Source of the DNA: Orenia marismortui DSM 5156
GTDB lineage: Bacteria; Bacillota; Halanaerobiia; Halobacteroidales; Halobacteroidaceae
Direction: 5' to 3'
Assembly: GCF_000379025.1 (NCBI RefSeq)
Contig: NZ_KB900619.1
Coordinates: 13,207-77,206, forward strand
Length of the DNA stretch: 64,000 bases
The notes under the pieces were generated by a model, which saw nothing but the letters and a program-made list of their open reading frames with translations, ran no database searches and was not told the DNA's origin. A program made the translations under genes and the position numbers. Shown piece by piece: positions 19,249-28,634 of the stretch (positions are counted from its first letter, which is position 1; each line of letters starts with the position of its first letter).

Positions 19249-20289
19249 CTATCTAACTCTAATAATTCCTTCTTCATCTATAACTTCACCTATCACTGTT
19301 GCCTTATCTACTCCTAAAGTATAAAGTTCAATTAATAAGTCAGCAGCTTTATCTGCTGGGACTGAAATTAATAGTCCTCCTGAAGTTTGAGGATCAAAAA
19401 GAATATCAATTAAACTCTTTTTAATATTAGCATCAAACTTAATCTTATCCTTTAAATATTGTCGATTACTGTAAGCACCCTCAGGTACTAATCCCATCTC
19501 TGCATAATCAATAATTCCCTCAAAGATAGGTAATTCAGCGGAAAAAATCTCAATTCCCACCTTACTTCCTGCAGCTAACTCCCATACATGTCCTAATAGC
19601 CCAAAGCCAGTAATATCAGTACAAGCATTAACCTTAAGCTTTTGCATTGGCTCTAGAGCCTTATTATTTAAGGTAGTCATAGACTTAATTACTGGATTAT
19701 CAATCCCACCAGTAGCTAATCCACCTTTAATAGCAGTAGACATAATCCCCATTCCTAAAGCTTTAGTTAAAATTAGTTTATCTCCCACTTGGGCATTAGA
19801 GTTAGTAAGTAATTGCCCCTTCTCTGCTACTCCTGTCACAGATAAACCATACTTAGGTTCATCATCTTGAATAGTATGTCCTCCTGCTATGATTGCACCA
19901 GCCTCTGCTACCTTATCTGCTCCACCCTGTAAAATATCCCTTAAGATTGCATCATCTAAGCATGAAGGAAATCCTACTATATTCATTGCTAATATGGGCT
20001 TAGCACCCATTGCATAAATATCACTTAAAGCATTAGCAGCAGCAATCTGACCAAAGAGATAAGGATCATCAACTATTGGAGTAAAAAAATCTACTGATTG
20101 AACAATAATCTGCTGATCATTTAATTGGTAAGCAATAGCATCATCAGACTTATCTAAACCAACTAATAAATTATCATCTTCTGCAATAAAATCTATTTGT
20201 CGCAAAACTTGCGACAGAGCCTCAGGGCCCATTTTTGCTGCTCAACCAGAAGTAGTACTATATTGTGTTAATTTAATTTTTTCAGTCAC
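19249..20289 (-). CDS. selD: Selenide, water dikinase (selenophosphate synthase), itself a selenoprotein
   Basis: Makes selenophosphate from selenide and ATP for Sec-tRNA and 2-selenouridine synthesis. The codon at 20244-20242 is TGA in frame: upstream reads KLTQYSTTSG, then Sec, then AAKMGPEAL, aligning with the active-site Sec/Cys of SelD. An ordinary caller starts at the next ATG (20232) and loses the catalytic residue. GTG 20289, 8 bases after GGAG, gives 346 residues, the family's usual length; ATG 20295 is an alternative. A SECIS-like hairpin lies at 20198-20216. Other SelD signatures are present: GLDKSDDA, AANALSDIYAMG, GGHTIQDDEPKYG and DPQTSGGLL. Making SelD a selenoprotein creates a requirement for selenium to make selenophosphate. 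Confidence 0.96.
20198..20216 (-). promoter_or_regulatory. Bacterial SECIS-like hairpin in selD
   Basis: An 8-bp perfect stem (TGTCGCAA / TTGCGACA) with a 3-base loop starting with G. It begins 25 bases after the TGA, so the loop is 33 bases away. Known bacterial SECIS rules (short apical loop with G in the first two positions, 16-37 bases from UGA) are all met. It would be bound by the SelB encoded at 21119. Confidence 0.85.
20242..20244 (-). other. In-frame TGA read as selenocysteine
   Basis: Active-site Sec codon of selD. The surrounding peptide, the downstream hairpin and the complete selA/selB/selC set in the same locus support recoding over a nonsense mutation. Confidence 0.93.
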
Positions 20290-20333
20290 CTTCATCACTC
20301 CATTCTATAGATATCTTGTCACTTATCACTAAT

Positions 20334-20903
20334 TTATACTTCTACTACATCTCCCATATTTAAACTATCTAAGATCTCATACATATTACTAATATTCCCT
20401 AGCTGCAATTTATCCTTCAAGCCATAATACTCTAAGCAAGTTCCACAAGAAAGAACTTTAACTCCTTGTTGCTCTAATTTATGTAAATTTTCTTTAGCTT
20501 CTGCATTAAGTGTAGGAACTTTAACCCCAGAATTTATAAATATAATCTTATCTGGCAAAGGATTAACCTCTAGCAAAGTAGCAATAAATCCCTTCATTAA
20601 TACCTCTCCCAGCTCTTGCTCCCCTTCTCCTAAGGTATCTGATTTAATAAAATAAACTTTTCCTAGCTTATCAGTATTACTTTCTTGACTATGATCTCCA
20701 TTTTGAATAATTGTTAAGATGAATTCTCTTTCCTCTTCTAAAACACTTACCTGAGCACCCAACTTTGTAGCTAACTTACTTACATTATCAGCTGCTACTT
20801 TATTATCTACAGTTACAACTACCTTTGAATAATCTTCTAGTGCCTTTTTAGTCTCAATCACTGGTTTAGGGCAAGCTAAGCCACGTGCATCTATCTTTTT
20901 CAA
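20334..20903 (-). CDS. yedF: YedF-family selenium metabolism protein (TusA-like plus DsrE-like)
   Basis: About 189 residues in two domains. A TusA-like domain carries the cysteine in ARGLACPKPVIETKKAL. A C-terminal DsrE-like domain has SCGTCLEYYGL, the YedF signature. Such proteins are found beside selD and are proposed to handle sulfur or selenium as a carrier. The start is set at TTG 20903, 8 bases after GAGGGG; the longer TTG at 20921 has no site. It sits between selC and selD, followed by selD 45 bases downstream. Confidence 0.88.
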   Translation of the reverse strand: MKKIDARGLACPKPVIETKKALEDYSKVVVTVDNKVAADNVSKLATKLGAQVSVLEEEREFILTIIQNGDHSQESNTDKLGKVYFIKSDTLGEGEQELGEVLMKGFIATLLEVNPLPDKIIFINSGVKVPTLNAEAKENLHKLEQQGVKVLSCGTCLEYYGLKDKLQLGNISNMYEILDSLNMGDVVEV

Positions 20904-20933
20904 AATTAACACCCCTCTCAATTATATAAAGAA

Positions 20934-20957
20934 AAATCAGGCCTTCATACCTGATTT
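20934..20957 (-). terminator. Terminator after selC
   Basis: An 8-bp stem (AAATCAGG/CCTGATTT) with an 8-base loop and a T-run on the minus strand. It lies between tRNA-Sec and yedF, so yedF-selD may need a further promoter or readthrough. Confidence 0.7.
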
Positions 20958-20970
20958 AGATAAATCATAT

Positions 20971-21069
20971 TGGCGGGAATATGTGGGAATCGAACCCACC
21001 ACAGATAACTTAAGTCACCTGCCATCAGATTTGAAGTCTGTGGCATCCACCATGGATACAGCTATTCCC
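20971..21069 (-). tRNA. selC: tRNA-Sec (anticodon TCA)
   Basis: 99 bases including an encoded CCA. The anticodon loop CTTCAAA gives TCA, decoding UGA. Further tRNA-Sec features are a long variable arm (8-bp stem with TTAA loop), a 5-bp T stem with TTCGATT loop, and an acceptor stem of GGGAATA pairing with TATTCCC; the eighth acceptor pair expected in bacterial tRNA-Sec is G-A here. It sits between selB and yedF, the classic clustering. Confidence 0.97.
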
Positions 21070-21118
21070 ACAATTATAATGATAATTTTATCATATTAAA
21101 GAATAAATATCAATTTGC

Positions 21119-23026
21119 CTATAGTAATATTCTCTGATCACCAATCCGCTTAGTAAGGCCTTGTTGATCAAAGTATTCCAATAATAACTGTGTATATTTG
21201 CGGCTACTCTTTAATAGATCTCTAAATTCTCTTAACTCAATCTCTCCTTCTTCTTCTAAATAATCTTTAAGTATCTTTTCACTTCTTCTAAAATATTGAT
21301 CATGCATATATATTTCACTATTAATTTTAATTAACTCTTCTCTTTCAACTAACAGATCAACTATATCTTTTACTAGGCTTTCTTCTCTAAACCTATCTAT
21401 TACTTCTTCTATTTTAGGAGGGATAAATCCAGCTTCTTGATAAGTTTTAATGATTTCCTCCTTAATTTTCTCTTCCTTTAGATTTAATTTAACTTTAAAT
21501 TCTCTTAATTTTACTAAAGAACTATTTACCTCTATCTTCTCCTTCTGTTCTAATTCCTCTAATATAAGATCATATTCATTAACAGATAATTTAAGAGCAA
21601 GCTTAGTTCTTAATTCTTCTTTAGCCATTCCCAATCTCAAAGGATACTGTTGATGATACTCTTCTAAATTTTTTAATGTTTCTGCTTTTAAGCTCAGATA
21701 ATGCTCAATATGTAGCCAAGTTGATTCTATACCTGTTTTCAATTCTATAGCCTGCCTTCGAGCTTTTAAATCTAACAAGGTTGAATTCAGCCTTCTAGCA
21801 TCTAGGCTTGTTTTTTTAATTAAATCTGAAACTAATAAAGGTCTATGGTCAGAGAGCTTTAACTCTAGTTCTATTCTTTCTTCCAAACTTCCTTTAGCCT
21901 TAATTTCTAAAGTCTCAATTACTTTATCATCAAATTTGCGGTGAAGAGTAGGATTATTATCTAAAATCTCACCACCACCGATTGTGGTCATTGGAGAATA
22001 ACGCCTTAGAATATAAGGCTCTTTAGAATTTGCTACTACCTCTTCCTCTAATTTAAACTCTACCAAAGCAGTCTCCCCAGGATACAACTCTTTTTGATTC
22101 AATAAATGTACTCTCCCTAATACTTCTTTTGCTCCTAAATGTAGTCTAATCCGCTGCCCAGACTCTAGAACTAATGGAGCAGTAGATAGCAATTTTAATT
22201 GAGCATGAAGATATTTAGTAGCTACTAAAGTATCTATAGTAGCTAGAACATCTCCTCTATTTAATTGCTCTCTATCCACTCCAGCCAAATTTATTCCTAC
22301 TCTCTGTCCAGGGTAGGCAACCTCAACCTCTTGATTATGTACCTCTATACTACGTACTCTTGATTCTATTCCTTGAGGATAGACTCTAAGCTTCTCTCCT
22401 ACCTTTATACTTCCTTTAAGCAAAGTTCCAGTAATAATAGTTCCATGCCCAGATAAAGAGAAGACTCTATCAATAGGAAGATAGACATTCCCTCTTTGAT
22501 CCTTGTTAGTAATTTTAGCTGTCATCCTTTCTAGCTCACTTTTTAAGCTATCTATTCCCTGACCTGCGACTGCTGAGATCGACAAGATAGGTGCTCCTTC
22601 TAAAAAACTCCCCTTAATTTCTTCTTTAATCTCTTCGATCACCAATTCTAACCATTCTCTTTCTACCAGATCACTTTTAGTAACTACTATAATCCCTTCT
22701 TCTACATTTAATAGCTCTAAAATTGCTAAATGCTCCTCAGTCTGAGGCATAAAACCTTCATCAGCAGCTACTACTAATAATGCTAAATCAACCCCACCTG
22801 CCCCAGCCAACATATTCTTAATAAATTTTTCATGGCCTGGAACATCAATAATCCCTAGCTGTAAGCCATTAGATAATTCTAAATAACTAAAGCCTAATTC
22901 AATAGAAATACCTCTCTTCTTTTCTGCTACCAATCTATCTGTATCTATTCCTGTTAAAGCTTTAATTAAGGTAGTTTTACCATGATCAATATGTCCTGCA
23001 GTTCCAATAATTAAATTCTTCTTCAC
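21119..23026 (-). CDS. selB: Selenocysteine-specific elongation factor SelB
   Basis: 635 residues. The N-terminal EF-Tu-like GTPase shows G1 ([10 protein letters not shown]), G3 (DVPGHEKFI) and G4 (TKSD), followed by beta-barrel domains ([16 protein letters not shown]). The C-terminal ~260 residues are the winged-helix array that binds the SECIS hairpin. It delivers Sec-tRNA to ribosomes paused at UGA, including the selD codon in this locus. GTG start; its Shine-Dalgarno (GGGAGG) lies inside the last codons of selA, so the two are coupled. Confidence 0.97.
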   Translation of the reverse strand: MKKNLIIGTAGHIDHGKTTLIKALTGIDTDRLVAEKKRGISIELGFSYLELSNGLQLGIIDVPGHEKFIKNMLAGAGGVDLALLVVAADEGFMPQTEEHLAILELLNVEEGIIVVTKSDLVEREWLELVIEEIKEEIKGSFLEGAPILSISAVAGQGIDSLKSELERMTAKITNKDQRGNVYLPIDRVFSLSGHGTIITGTLLKGSIKVGEKLRVYPQGIESRVRSIEVHNQEVEVAYPGQRVGINLAGVDREQLNRGDVLATIDTLVATKYLHAQLKLLSTAPLVLESGQRIRLHLGAKEVLGRVHLLNQKELYPGETALVEFKLEEEVVANSKEPYILRRYSPMTTIGGGEILDNNPTLHRKFDDKVIETLEIKAKGSLEERIELELKLSDHRPLLVSDLIKKTSLDARRLNSTLLDLKARRQAIELKTGIESTWLHIEHYLSLKAETLKNLEEYHQQYPLRLGMAKEELRTKLALKLSVNEYDLILEELEQKEKIEVNSSLVKLREFKVKLNLKEEKIKEEIIKTYQEAGFIPPKIEEVIDRFREESLVKDIVDLLVEREELIKINSEIYMHDQYFRRSEKILKDYLEEEGEIELREFRDLLKSSRKYTQLLLEYFDQQGLTKRIGDQRILL

Positions 23027-23028
23027 TT

Positions 23029-24453
23029 TTATTCCTCCCTAAGAATTTCTTCAAAGGCCTTAGCTATCTGCTCAAAGTCTTCTTCTTGAATAGTCCGCAA
23101 ATCAAAAATAAGTGCATCTTGATAGATTCTAGTAAATATAGGAGGATTATTAAGCCTTAAACTCTGAGCTAAATCTTGAACACTATACTTTTCACTGGAT
23201 AAGTCAATTACATAAGTTTCTAATCTTTCAGTAGGATAAGCCCCTCCCCCAACTTGTGAATTACCTCTTCTTAACTCAACTTTAAAGTCAGAAGAAAGCT
23301 GATTTCTAAGAAGCAAAAGTAAATCTTCTGCTTTTGCCTTTAATTCTTCAAGGGAAATAGTCAACATTTTAAGAGTAGGGATCCTTTGCTGCACTCCTGC
23401 TAAATTTCTATACTCTGCTAAGGTAGCTTCTAAGGCAGCCAAGGTAAATTTATCTACTCTTAAGGCTCGATTTAATTGATGTTCTTTCATCTGATCGATA
23501 TATTTCTTCTTTCCAACAATAATTCCAGCCTGTGGACCTCCTAATAATTTATCACCACTAAAGCTTAATATATCAACTCCAGCTGCAATACTTTCTTGTA
23601 CTGTAGGTTCATAACTTAAACCCCAAGGCCTTAAATCTACTAAGCTACCACTGCCTAGATCTTCAATTACTGGTAAATCATAGTGGTGAGCCAAATTAAC
23701 TAATTCTTTAAGGCTTGCTTCTTTAGTAAAGCCCACAACCTTATAATTACTAGTATGAACCTTCAAGATCAAGGCAGTCTCTTCTCTAATTGCCTCTTGA
23801 TAATCTGTTAAATGAACCTTATTAGTACATCCTACCTCTTTTAATTCAGCTCCACTCTGTTCCATTACAGCTGGAATCCGAAAGGAACCACCGATCTCTA
23901 CTAATTGCCCCCTTGAAATTATTACCTCTTTATCTTTAGCTAAAGTACTTAAAATCAATAAGACTGCTGCTGCATTGTTATTGACTACTAAAGCAGCCTC
24001 TGCTCCAGTTAATTCTTTTAAAATTCCTTCTACAACTTCATAGCGAGAACCACGCTCACCACTAACTCTGTCAACCTCCAAAGTTGAATAATTCTTACTC
24101 ACCTGTTCTAAAGCCACTTGAGCAGACTGAGATAAGAGGGAACGACCAAGATTTGTATGGATTACTACACCAGTAGCATTAATTACAGGCATTAGCTTAG
24201 AACTTTTCTGAACTCTAAGTTCTTCTCTAACTTCTTTTAAGATTTTGCTCTTCCTTAGATCAATTAACTTAGCTTCTAACTCTGCTAAACTGGCATCTAA
24301 TATCTTCTTCCTTAATCGACCTAATAAAGATCTGATCTCTTCTACCAGTAACTGATGGCCATATTCTGCTATTAACTCTTGACCTAAATCTTCGGCTAAT
24401 AAATCATTCACAGCTGGAATTTCTCTTAAATAAGACCTTCTTTTATCTTCCAT
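23029..24453 (-). CDS. selA: L-seryl-tRNA(Sec) selenium transferase SelA
   Basis: 474 residues. A PLP enzyme that converts Ser-tRNA(Sec) to Sec-tRNA(Sec) with selenophosphate. It shows the N-terminal YLREIPAVNDLL helix, NATGVVIHTNLGRSLLS, VNNNAAAVLL and the PLP lysine in SFSGDKLLGGPQAG. The start is ATG 24453, 8 bases after AAAGGAG; the longer in-frame TTG at 24471 contains that site. It is the first of the selA-selB-selC run. Confidence 0.97.
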   Translation of the reverse strand: MEDKRRSYLREIPAVNDLLAEDLGQELIAEYGHQLLVEEIRSLLGRLRKKILDASLAELEAKLIDLRKSKILKEVREELRVQKSSKLMPVINATGVVIHTNLGRSLLSQSAQVALEQVSKNYSTLEVDRVSGERGSRYEVVEGILKELTGAEAALVVNNNAAAVLLILSTLAKDKEVIISRGQLVEIGGSFRIPAVMEQSGAELKEVGCTNKVHLTDYQEAIREETALILKVHTSNYKVVGFTKEASLKELVNLAHHYDLPVIEDLGSGSLVDLRPWGLSYEPTVQESIAAGVDILSFSGDKLLGGPQAGIIVGKKKYIDQMKEHQLNRALRVDKFTLAALEATLAEYRNLAGVQQRIPTLKMLTISLEELKAKAEDLLLLLRNQLSSDFKVELRRGNSQVGGGAYPTERLETYVIDLSSEKYSVQDLAQSLRLNNPPIFTRIYQDALIFDLRTIQEEDFEQIAKAFEEILREE

Positions 24454-24619
24454 CAAATATACTCCTTTCAAGAAAAGCTTAGGATAAATCTTGTATTATT
24501 CTATCAATTTTAAGAATAAATCATAATAATCAATACTGTGTGAAAGTATCTTGTAATGGGTATAGTGCAACAATTTTCGGTGTTAGGCTCTAGGGCATAG
24601 GAGTTAGGGTTTATCTAGT

Positions 24620-24661
24620 CCCTATCTCCTATCCCCTATCTCCTATCCCCTATCTCCTATC
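24620..24661. repeat. Three perfect 14-bp tandem repeats
   Basis: The unit CCCTATCTCCTATC occurs three times without change between selA and the desulfurase gene. Just upstream (about 24585-24612) lies a partly complementary relative (GGGCATAGGAGTTAGGGT), so the region could fold back. No spacers, so not CRISPR. It is likely a low-complexity intergenic repeat. Confidence 0.8.
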
Positions 24662-24682
24662 TCTATTGGCACAATAAATTAA

Positions 24683-25831
24683 TTACTTAATTTCTTTTAG
24701 TATTTCATCTATAGCCTTTAACAGGGCCTCTACATCCTGTTTAGTATTGAAATAAGAGAAACTAACTCTAATCATCCCCTGTTCTAGAGTTCCTAAAGAT
24801 TTGTGGACTAAGGGAGCACAATGAAGTCCAGCCCGCAGAGCAATTGAATACTTATTTTCTAATAGATAAGCTACCTCTGCAGCTCCTTGTCCCTTAAGGT
24901 TAAAAGCTACAACCGGAGCTCTAGAAACAGTATCTTTTCTGCCATAGACAACAACTTCTTCTCTAGCAGTTAAGCCTTTTAGCAACTGATCAGTCAACTC
25001 TAATTCATGCTCTTTAATCTCTAGCAGACCAGTTTGATTAATAAAATCTATCCCTGATCCCAATCCAATAATTCCAATTGTATTCTGAGTTCCACTTTCA
25101 TATCTATCTGGAATTACTTGAGGTTGATAAGGGTCTAAGGAATTACTCCCTGTTCCTCCCTCTATTAAAGTATCCAACTCAATTCCTTCTCGAATATATA
25201 ATACACCTATTCCTGGAGGCCCATACAAAGATTTATGGCCTGGCATTGCTAACAGATCTATCTCCACCTCTTCTAGATCAATAGGAAATACCCCAGCGGT
25301 CTGGGCTGCATCTACCATATATAGAATATTATTCTTTCTAGCTAGCTGAGCAATCTCCTTAATATCAACCAAAGTACCAATTACATTAGATGCATGGCTA
25401 GTTATAATCAGACGAGTATCTTCTCTGATTGCTTCTGCAACTGATTTAGGATCTAAAGTTCCAAATTCATCGACATCAATATAGCTTACTTCAATCCCCA
25501 AATCCTTTTTTAGCTTATTTAAAGGGCGTAAAACTGAATTATGTTCAAGGCAACTAGTAATAACATGATCTCCTTTCTTCACTATTCCCTTTATCCCTAA
25601 ATTCAAGGATTCAGTTGCCCCAGAGGTGAATATAATCCTTGCTGAATTTTGAGCATTAATTAAAGCTGCTAACTTCTCTCGAATTCCGAATATTTTCCTC
25701 TCTACTATAGAAAGACCTAAACTCCCCCCTCTACTAGGATTTGTCCCATAATTTCTAAAGAAATTATCTATCTCTTGATAAACTCGCTCTGGCTTAGGCC
25801 AAGTTGTAGCTGCATTATTTAAATATATCAC
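24683..25831 (-). CDS. Cysteine desulfurase / selenocysteine lyase-like aminotransferase class V
   Basis: 382 residues, full length. The N-terminus NNAATTWPKPERVY is typical of the NifS-like subfamily often encoded with selenium genes. The PLP lysine lies in MPGHKSLYGPPG and the persulfide/perselenide cysteine in RAGLHCAP near residue 339. It likely releases sulfur or selenium from (seleno)cysteine as selenide donor for the SelD encoded nearby; selenium specificity is inferred from context only. GTG start, 8 bases after GGAGG. Confidence 0.88.
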   Translation of the reverse strand: MIYLNNAATTWPKPERVYQEIDNFFRNYGTNPSRGGSLGLSIVERKIFGIREKLAALINAQNSARIIFTSGATESLNLGIKGIVKKGDHVITSCLEHNSVLRPLNKLKKDLGIEVSYIDVDEFGTLDPKSVAEAIREDTRLIITSHASNVIGTLVDIKEIAQLARKNNILYMVDAAQTAGVFPIDLEEVEIDLLAMPGHKSLYGPPGIGVLYIREGIELDTLIEGGTGSNSLDPYQPQVIPDRYESGTQNTIGIIGLGSGIDFINQTGLLEIKEHELELTDQLLKGLTAREEVVVYGRKDTVSRAPVVAFNLKGQGAAEVAYLLENKYSIALRAGLHCAPLVHKSLGTLEQGMIRVSFSYFNTKQDVEALLKAIDEILKEIK

Positions 25832-26187
25832 CTAAATAACCTCCAATTAATATAACTATCTGATCCTAGAGTAAAATCTAATAAGTATATTGCAATACTT
25901 TTTAATCTACATTATTCTAAATTAACCTATTAACTTCTACTCTAAGTTTGGACCTTTATAATGTATTTATTAACCATAATTGATTAAACTATCTATTGAT
26001 AAGCTTTATATTATCTATACCTCGCAATCTTTCTACTAAAGCAAGCTGCTAATTAATATTATAATAAATCATCTAAACATTAACAATGTTGATATCTATA
26101 TTATGTGATTTCAGAAAGGAATTATCTAATAATTAAAGAATACAAAGTAATATAATCCAAAGTTTAAACTAAATAGGAGCGTTGAAA
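25832..26187. other. Divergent promoter region, desulfurase / mnmH
   Basis: 356 AT-rich bases between divergent genes, which must carry both promoters. I see no clean consensus, no RNA structure and no small gene. Confidence 0.4.
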
Positions 26188-27252
26188 ATGAAAACTATAA
26201 CTTATCAAGAAACATTAGATAAAGATTCCATAGCCTATATCGATGTTAGAACTCCCAAAGAGTTTGCTGAATCTACTATACCAGATGCTATTAATATTCC
26301 TATTTTCACTAATCAAGAGCATAGCAAAATAGGAACAATCTATACTCAAAAAAGCCCTGCTGAAGCAAGATTACTGGCAGTTGATCTAGTTTCACCTAAG
26401 ATTCCTAGTTTTATTAGAAAGATCAAAAGATTAACTAAAGAGTATAAAGATGTAGTTGTTTTCTGTGCCCGAGGTGGAATGAGAAGCGAAAGTATTGCTG
26501 TTTTTTGCAAATTGGCTGGCTTAAAAGTCTATAAATTAACTGGAGGCTATAAAAGCTATCGCCATTTTATCTTAGATGAATTAGAAAATTATAAGCTTCA
26601 GAGCAGATTAGTAGTACTCCATGGATTTACAGGTGTAGGCAAAACTGAACTACTCTATCGACTAGAAGCAGCTGGAATTCCTATCATTGATCTAGAAGGT
26701 TTAGCAAATCATCGTGGGTCTGCTTTTGGTAGCATGGGGCTTGGGCAACCTACCAATCCTAAGATGTTTGATTCATTACTATGGGAGAAGCTACAAGAAC
26801 TTGAAGACGAAAGTATAATTGCTATAGAAGCCGAAAGTAAAAGGGTCGGTATTTCAGTTGTCCCTGAATTTCTATTAGAGGCTATTGCTAATGGAATTCA
26901 CATCTTGATTCAAAGATCTCTAAGCAGCAGAGTTAAATTAATTATTGATGAATATAAAGGTAGTTATGAAGAAGATTATCAAAGCCTAATTGATCAAGCT
27001 GTAGAATCTATTAGTGCAATCCAAAAACATATTATTAAAAAGACAGGTAAGAAGAATTATGAGAGATTAATTAACCTCTGCCAAGATGGTGAACTAGAAA
27101 AGGTAGTCAGCTTCATTCTAGAAAATTACTATGATCCCTTATATCAATATTCTCAAGACAAATACGATAACTTTGAACTAGAAATCCAAGAAGATAATCT
27201 AGCTAAAATCAATCAGAGAATAATTGATTTTATAAATCAATCTCTTAATTAA
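26188..27252 (+). CDS. mnmH: tRNA 2-selenouridine synthase (MnmH/SelU/YbbB)
   Basis: 354 residues. The N-terminal rhodanese domain has its catalytic cysteine in VFCARGGMRS. The C-terminal P-loop domain (GFTGVGKTELL) is followed by ANHRGSAFG, both typical of MnmH. It replaces sulfur with selenium in the wobble 2-thiouridine of certain tRNAs using selenophosphate, giving the SelD product a second use besides Sec. The start is ATG 26188, 8 bases after AGGAG; an in-frame TTG precedes at 26182. Divergent from the rest of the selenium island. Confidence 0.95.
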   Translation: MKTITYQETLDKDSIAYIDVRTPKEFAESTIPDAINIPIFTNQEHSKIGTIYTQKSPAEARLLAVDLVSPKIPSFIRKIKRLTKEYKDVVVFCARGGMRSESIAVFCKLAGLKVYKLTGGYKSYRHFILDELENYKLQSRLVVLHGFTGVGKTELLYRLEAAGIPIIDLEGLANHRGSAFGSMGLGQPTNPKMFDSLLWEKLQELEDESIIAIEAESKRVGISVVPEFLLEAIANGIHILIQRSLSSRVKLIIDEYKGSYEEDYQSLIDQAVESISAIQKHIIKKTGKKNYERLINLCQDGELEKVVSFILENYYDPLYQYSQDKYDNFELEIQEDNLAKINQRIIDFINQSLN

Positions 27253-27253
27253 A

Positions 27254-27288
27254 GGTGGTATGTCTCAAACATACCATCTTATTTTTTA
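27254..27288 (+). terminator. Terminator of mnmH
   Basis: A 10-bp stem (GGTGGTATGT pairing with ACATACCATC, one G-U) with a 5-base loop, followed by TTATTTTTT, directly after the mnmH stop. Confidence 0.88.
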
Positions 27289-27413
27289 GCAAAGGTCTTA
27301 ACTATTGACTAAGAATGAAATTACTCTTTAACAATGTTATAATAGAAGATGTATCTAGAAAATCAACTGAAATTTAAAGCTATAATTATCAGATTATACA
27401 TAGGAGGTATAGA

Positions 27414-28334
27414 ATGGACTTTAAGCAAAAAGACTTCTTAAAAAAATATCATCTAAGTAAAGATGATATCAGCAAAGCTCAGATAGATTGGAATACTTTA
27501 ATGGAGATATATCATGACTTTAATACATATAGAACCAGCTATGAAACCCAGGCTGACTTTATCGCCAATACTCTTAGAAGGCATGAGAAGATACATTCAG
27601 TAAAATCTAGAGTCAAAGATCCTGACCATTTAATTGAAAAGATTATTAGAAAGACACCTAATCGAAAGGAGAAGTATGGAGAAAATTTTCAGTTCTCTAT
27701 TGATAACTATAAAGAGGAGATCACTGATTTAATCGGAGTTAGAGCTATACATATCTTTAAAGATGATTGGGAAAAGATACATAACTTCATCTCAAAGACT
27801 TGGAAGGTTATTGAGATAACTGCCAATGTTCGTGAAGGTGACGATACCAAAAGATTTGAAGAGTTAAATATTCAGATTAAATCTAGAAAATCAGGCTATC
27901 GCTCGGTACATTATTTGATCGAGTTCTTTCCAACCAATCAGAAGGTTATCACTGAGATTCAAGTTAGGACAATCTTTGAAGAAGGTTATGGTGAAATAGA
28001 TCATCAACTAAGATATTCCCACCAAGAGATCCCAGAGGTATTAGCCTTGAATCTATTATTGCTTAATCGAATAGTTGGTAGTTCAGATGAGATGGCTTCC
28101 TTCATCAATCTACTTAATAGAAACTGGACTAAAATGGAAAGTGAGTATGAACGGATAATAGATTTGAAGAACAAGCAGATCAATGAATTGAAGAATAATA
28201 TTGAAGAAAAGGCAACTATAACTTCAGAGGATAAAGAAGAACTTATAGCAAGACTTAATGAGATAACTATTAATGATAATATAGTAGGCTTGATGGGAAA
28301 TTTAATTAAGACATCCAATCCAAGGAATAAGTAA
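27414..28334 (+). CDS. RelA/SpoT-domain small alarmone synthetase with helical tail
   Basis: 306 residues. The (p)ppGpp synthetase motifs are intact: SRVKDPDHLIEKIIRK, TDLIGVRAIHIF, SGYRSVHYLIE and EIQVRTIFEEGYGEIDH. There is no HD hydrolase, TGS or ACT domain, so it is a stand-alone synthetase, longer than RelP/RelQ (about 200-250 residues) because of a Lys/Glu-rich coiled-coil C-terminus (~235-306). It would transfer pyrophosphate from ATP to GDP/GTP or another acceptor. ToxSAS toxins share this domain, but no adjacent antitoxin gene is evident. It sits at the edge of an accessory zone. The Shine-Dalgarno AGGAGG is 6 bases from ATG. Confidence 0.85.
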   Translation: MDFKQKDFLKKYHLSKDDISKAQIDWNTLMEIYHDFNTYRTSYETQADFIANTLRRHEKIHSVKSRVKDPDHLIEKIIRKTPNRKEKYGENFQFSIDNYKEEITDLIGVRAIHIFKDDWEKIHNFISKTWKVIEITANVREGDDTKRFEELNIQIKSRKSGYRSVHYLIEFFPTNQKVITEIQVRTIFEEGYGEIDHQLRYSHQEIPEVLALNLLLLNRIVGSSDEMASFINLLNRNWTKMESEYERIIDLKNKQINELKNNIEEKATITSEDKEELIARLNEITINDNIVGLMGNLIKTSNPRNK

Positions 28335-28634
28335 GGTAGACAAATTTAAACTGTAAAAAGAATATCAACCTTATGAAACTAAAAAATACTTTTTGGATAA
28401 GTTCATCCACTCTTCTATAATCATTAAACTTAAATTTTAAATCATAATTAAATGCATAACTCCTTAAAAAATAACACCTTTTTAGACGCAGACTAAAATC
28501 TGATCAAATCATGAATTAAAATTCACAATGATTCCATTTTTTCAACCTTTATCTACTTTTTGATCAAAAACTTAGTCTGTGTCAAAATTATTTTTAATTC
28601 CTAGTTCATAAAATTTTATATTAATTTGTCAATC
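28335..28634. repeat. Convergent gap with imperfect inverted repeat
   Basis: Between two convergent genes. Segments 28480-28506 and 28561-28587 are imperfect inverted repeats (GACGCAGACTAA against TTAGTCTGTGTC, both flanked by TGATCA) about 55 bases apart. The arrangement resembles a small transposon relic or a long-range hairpin; no gene is present. Confidence 0.5.

Noticed and set aside
24600..24665. CRISPR-like repetition between selA and the desulfurase gene
   Set aside because: The 14-base units are contiguous with no spacers and only three copies; no cas genes in the window.
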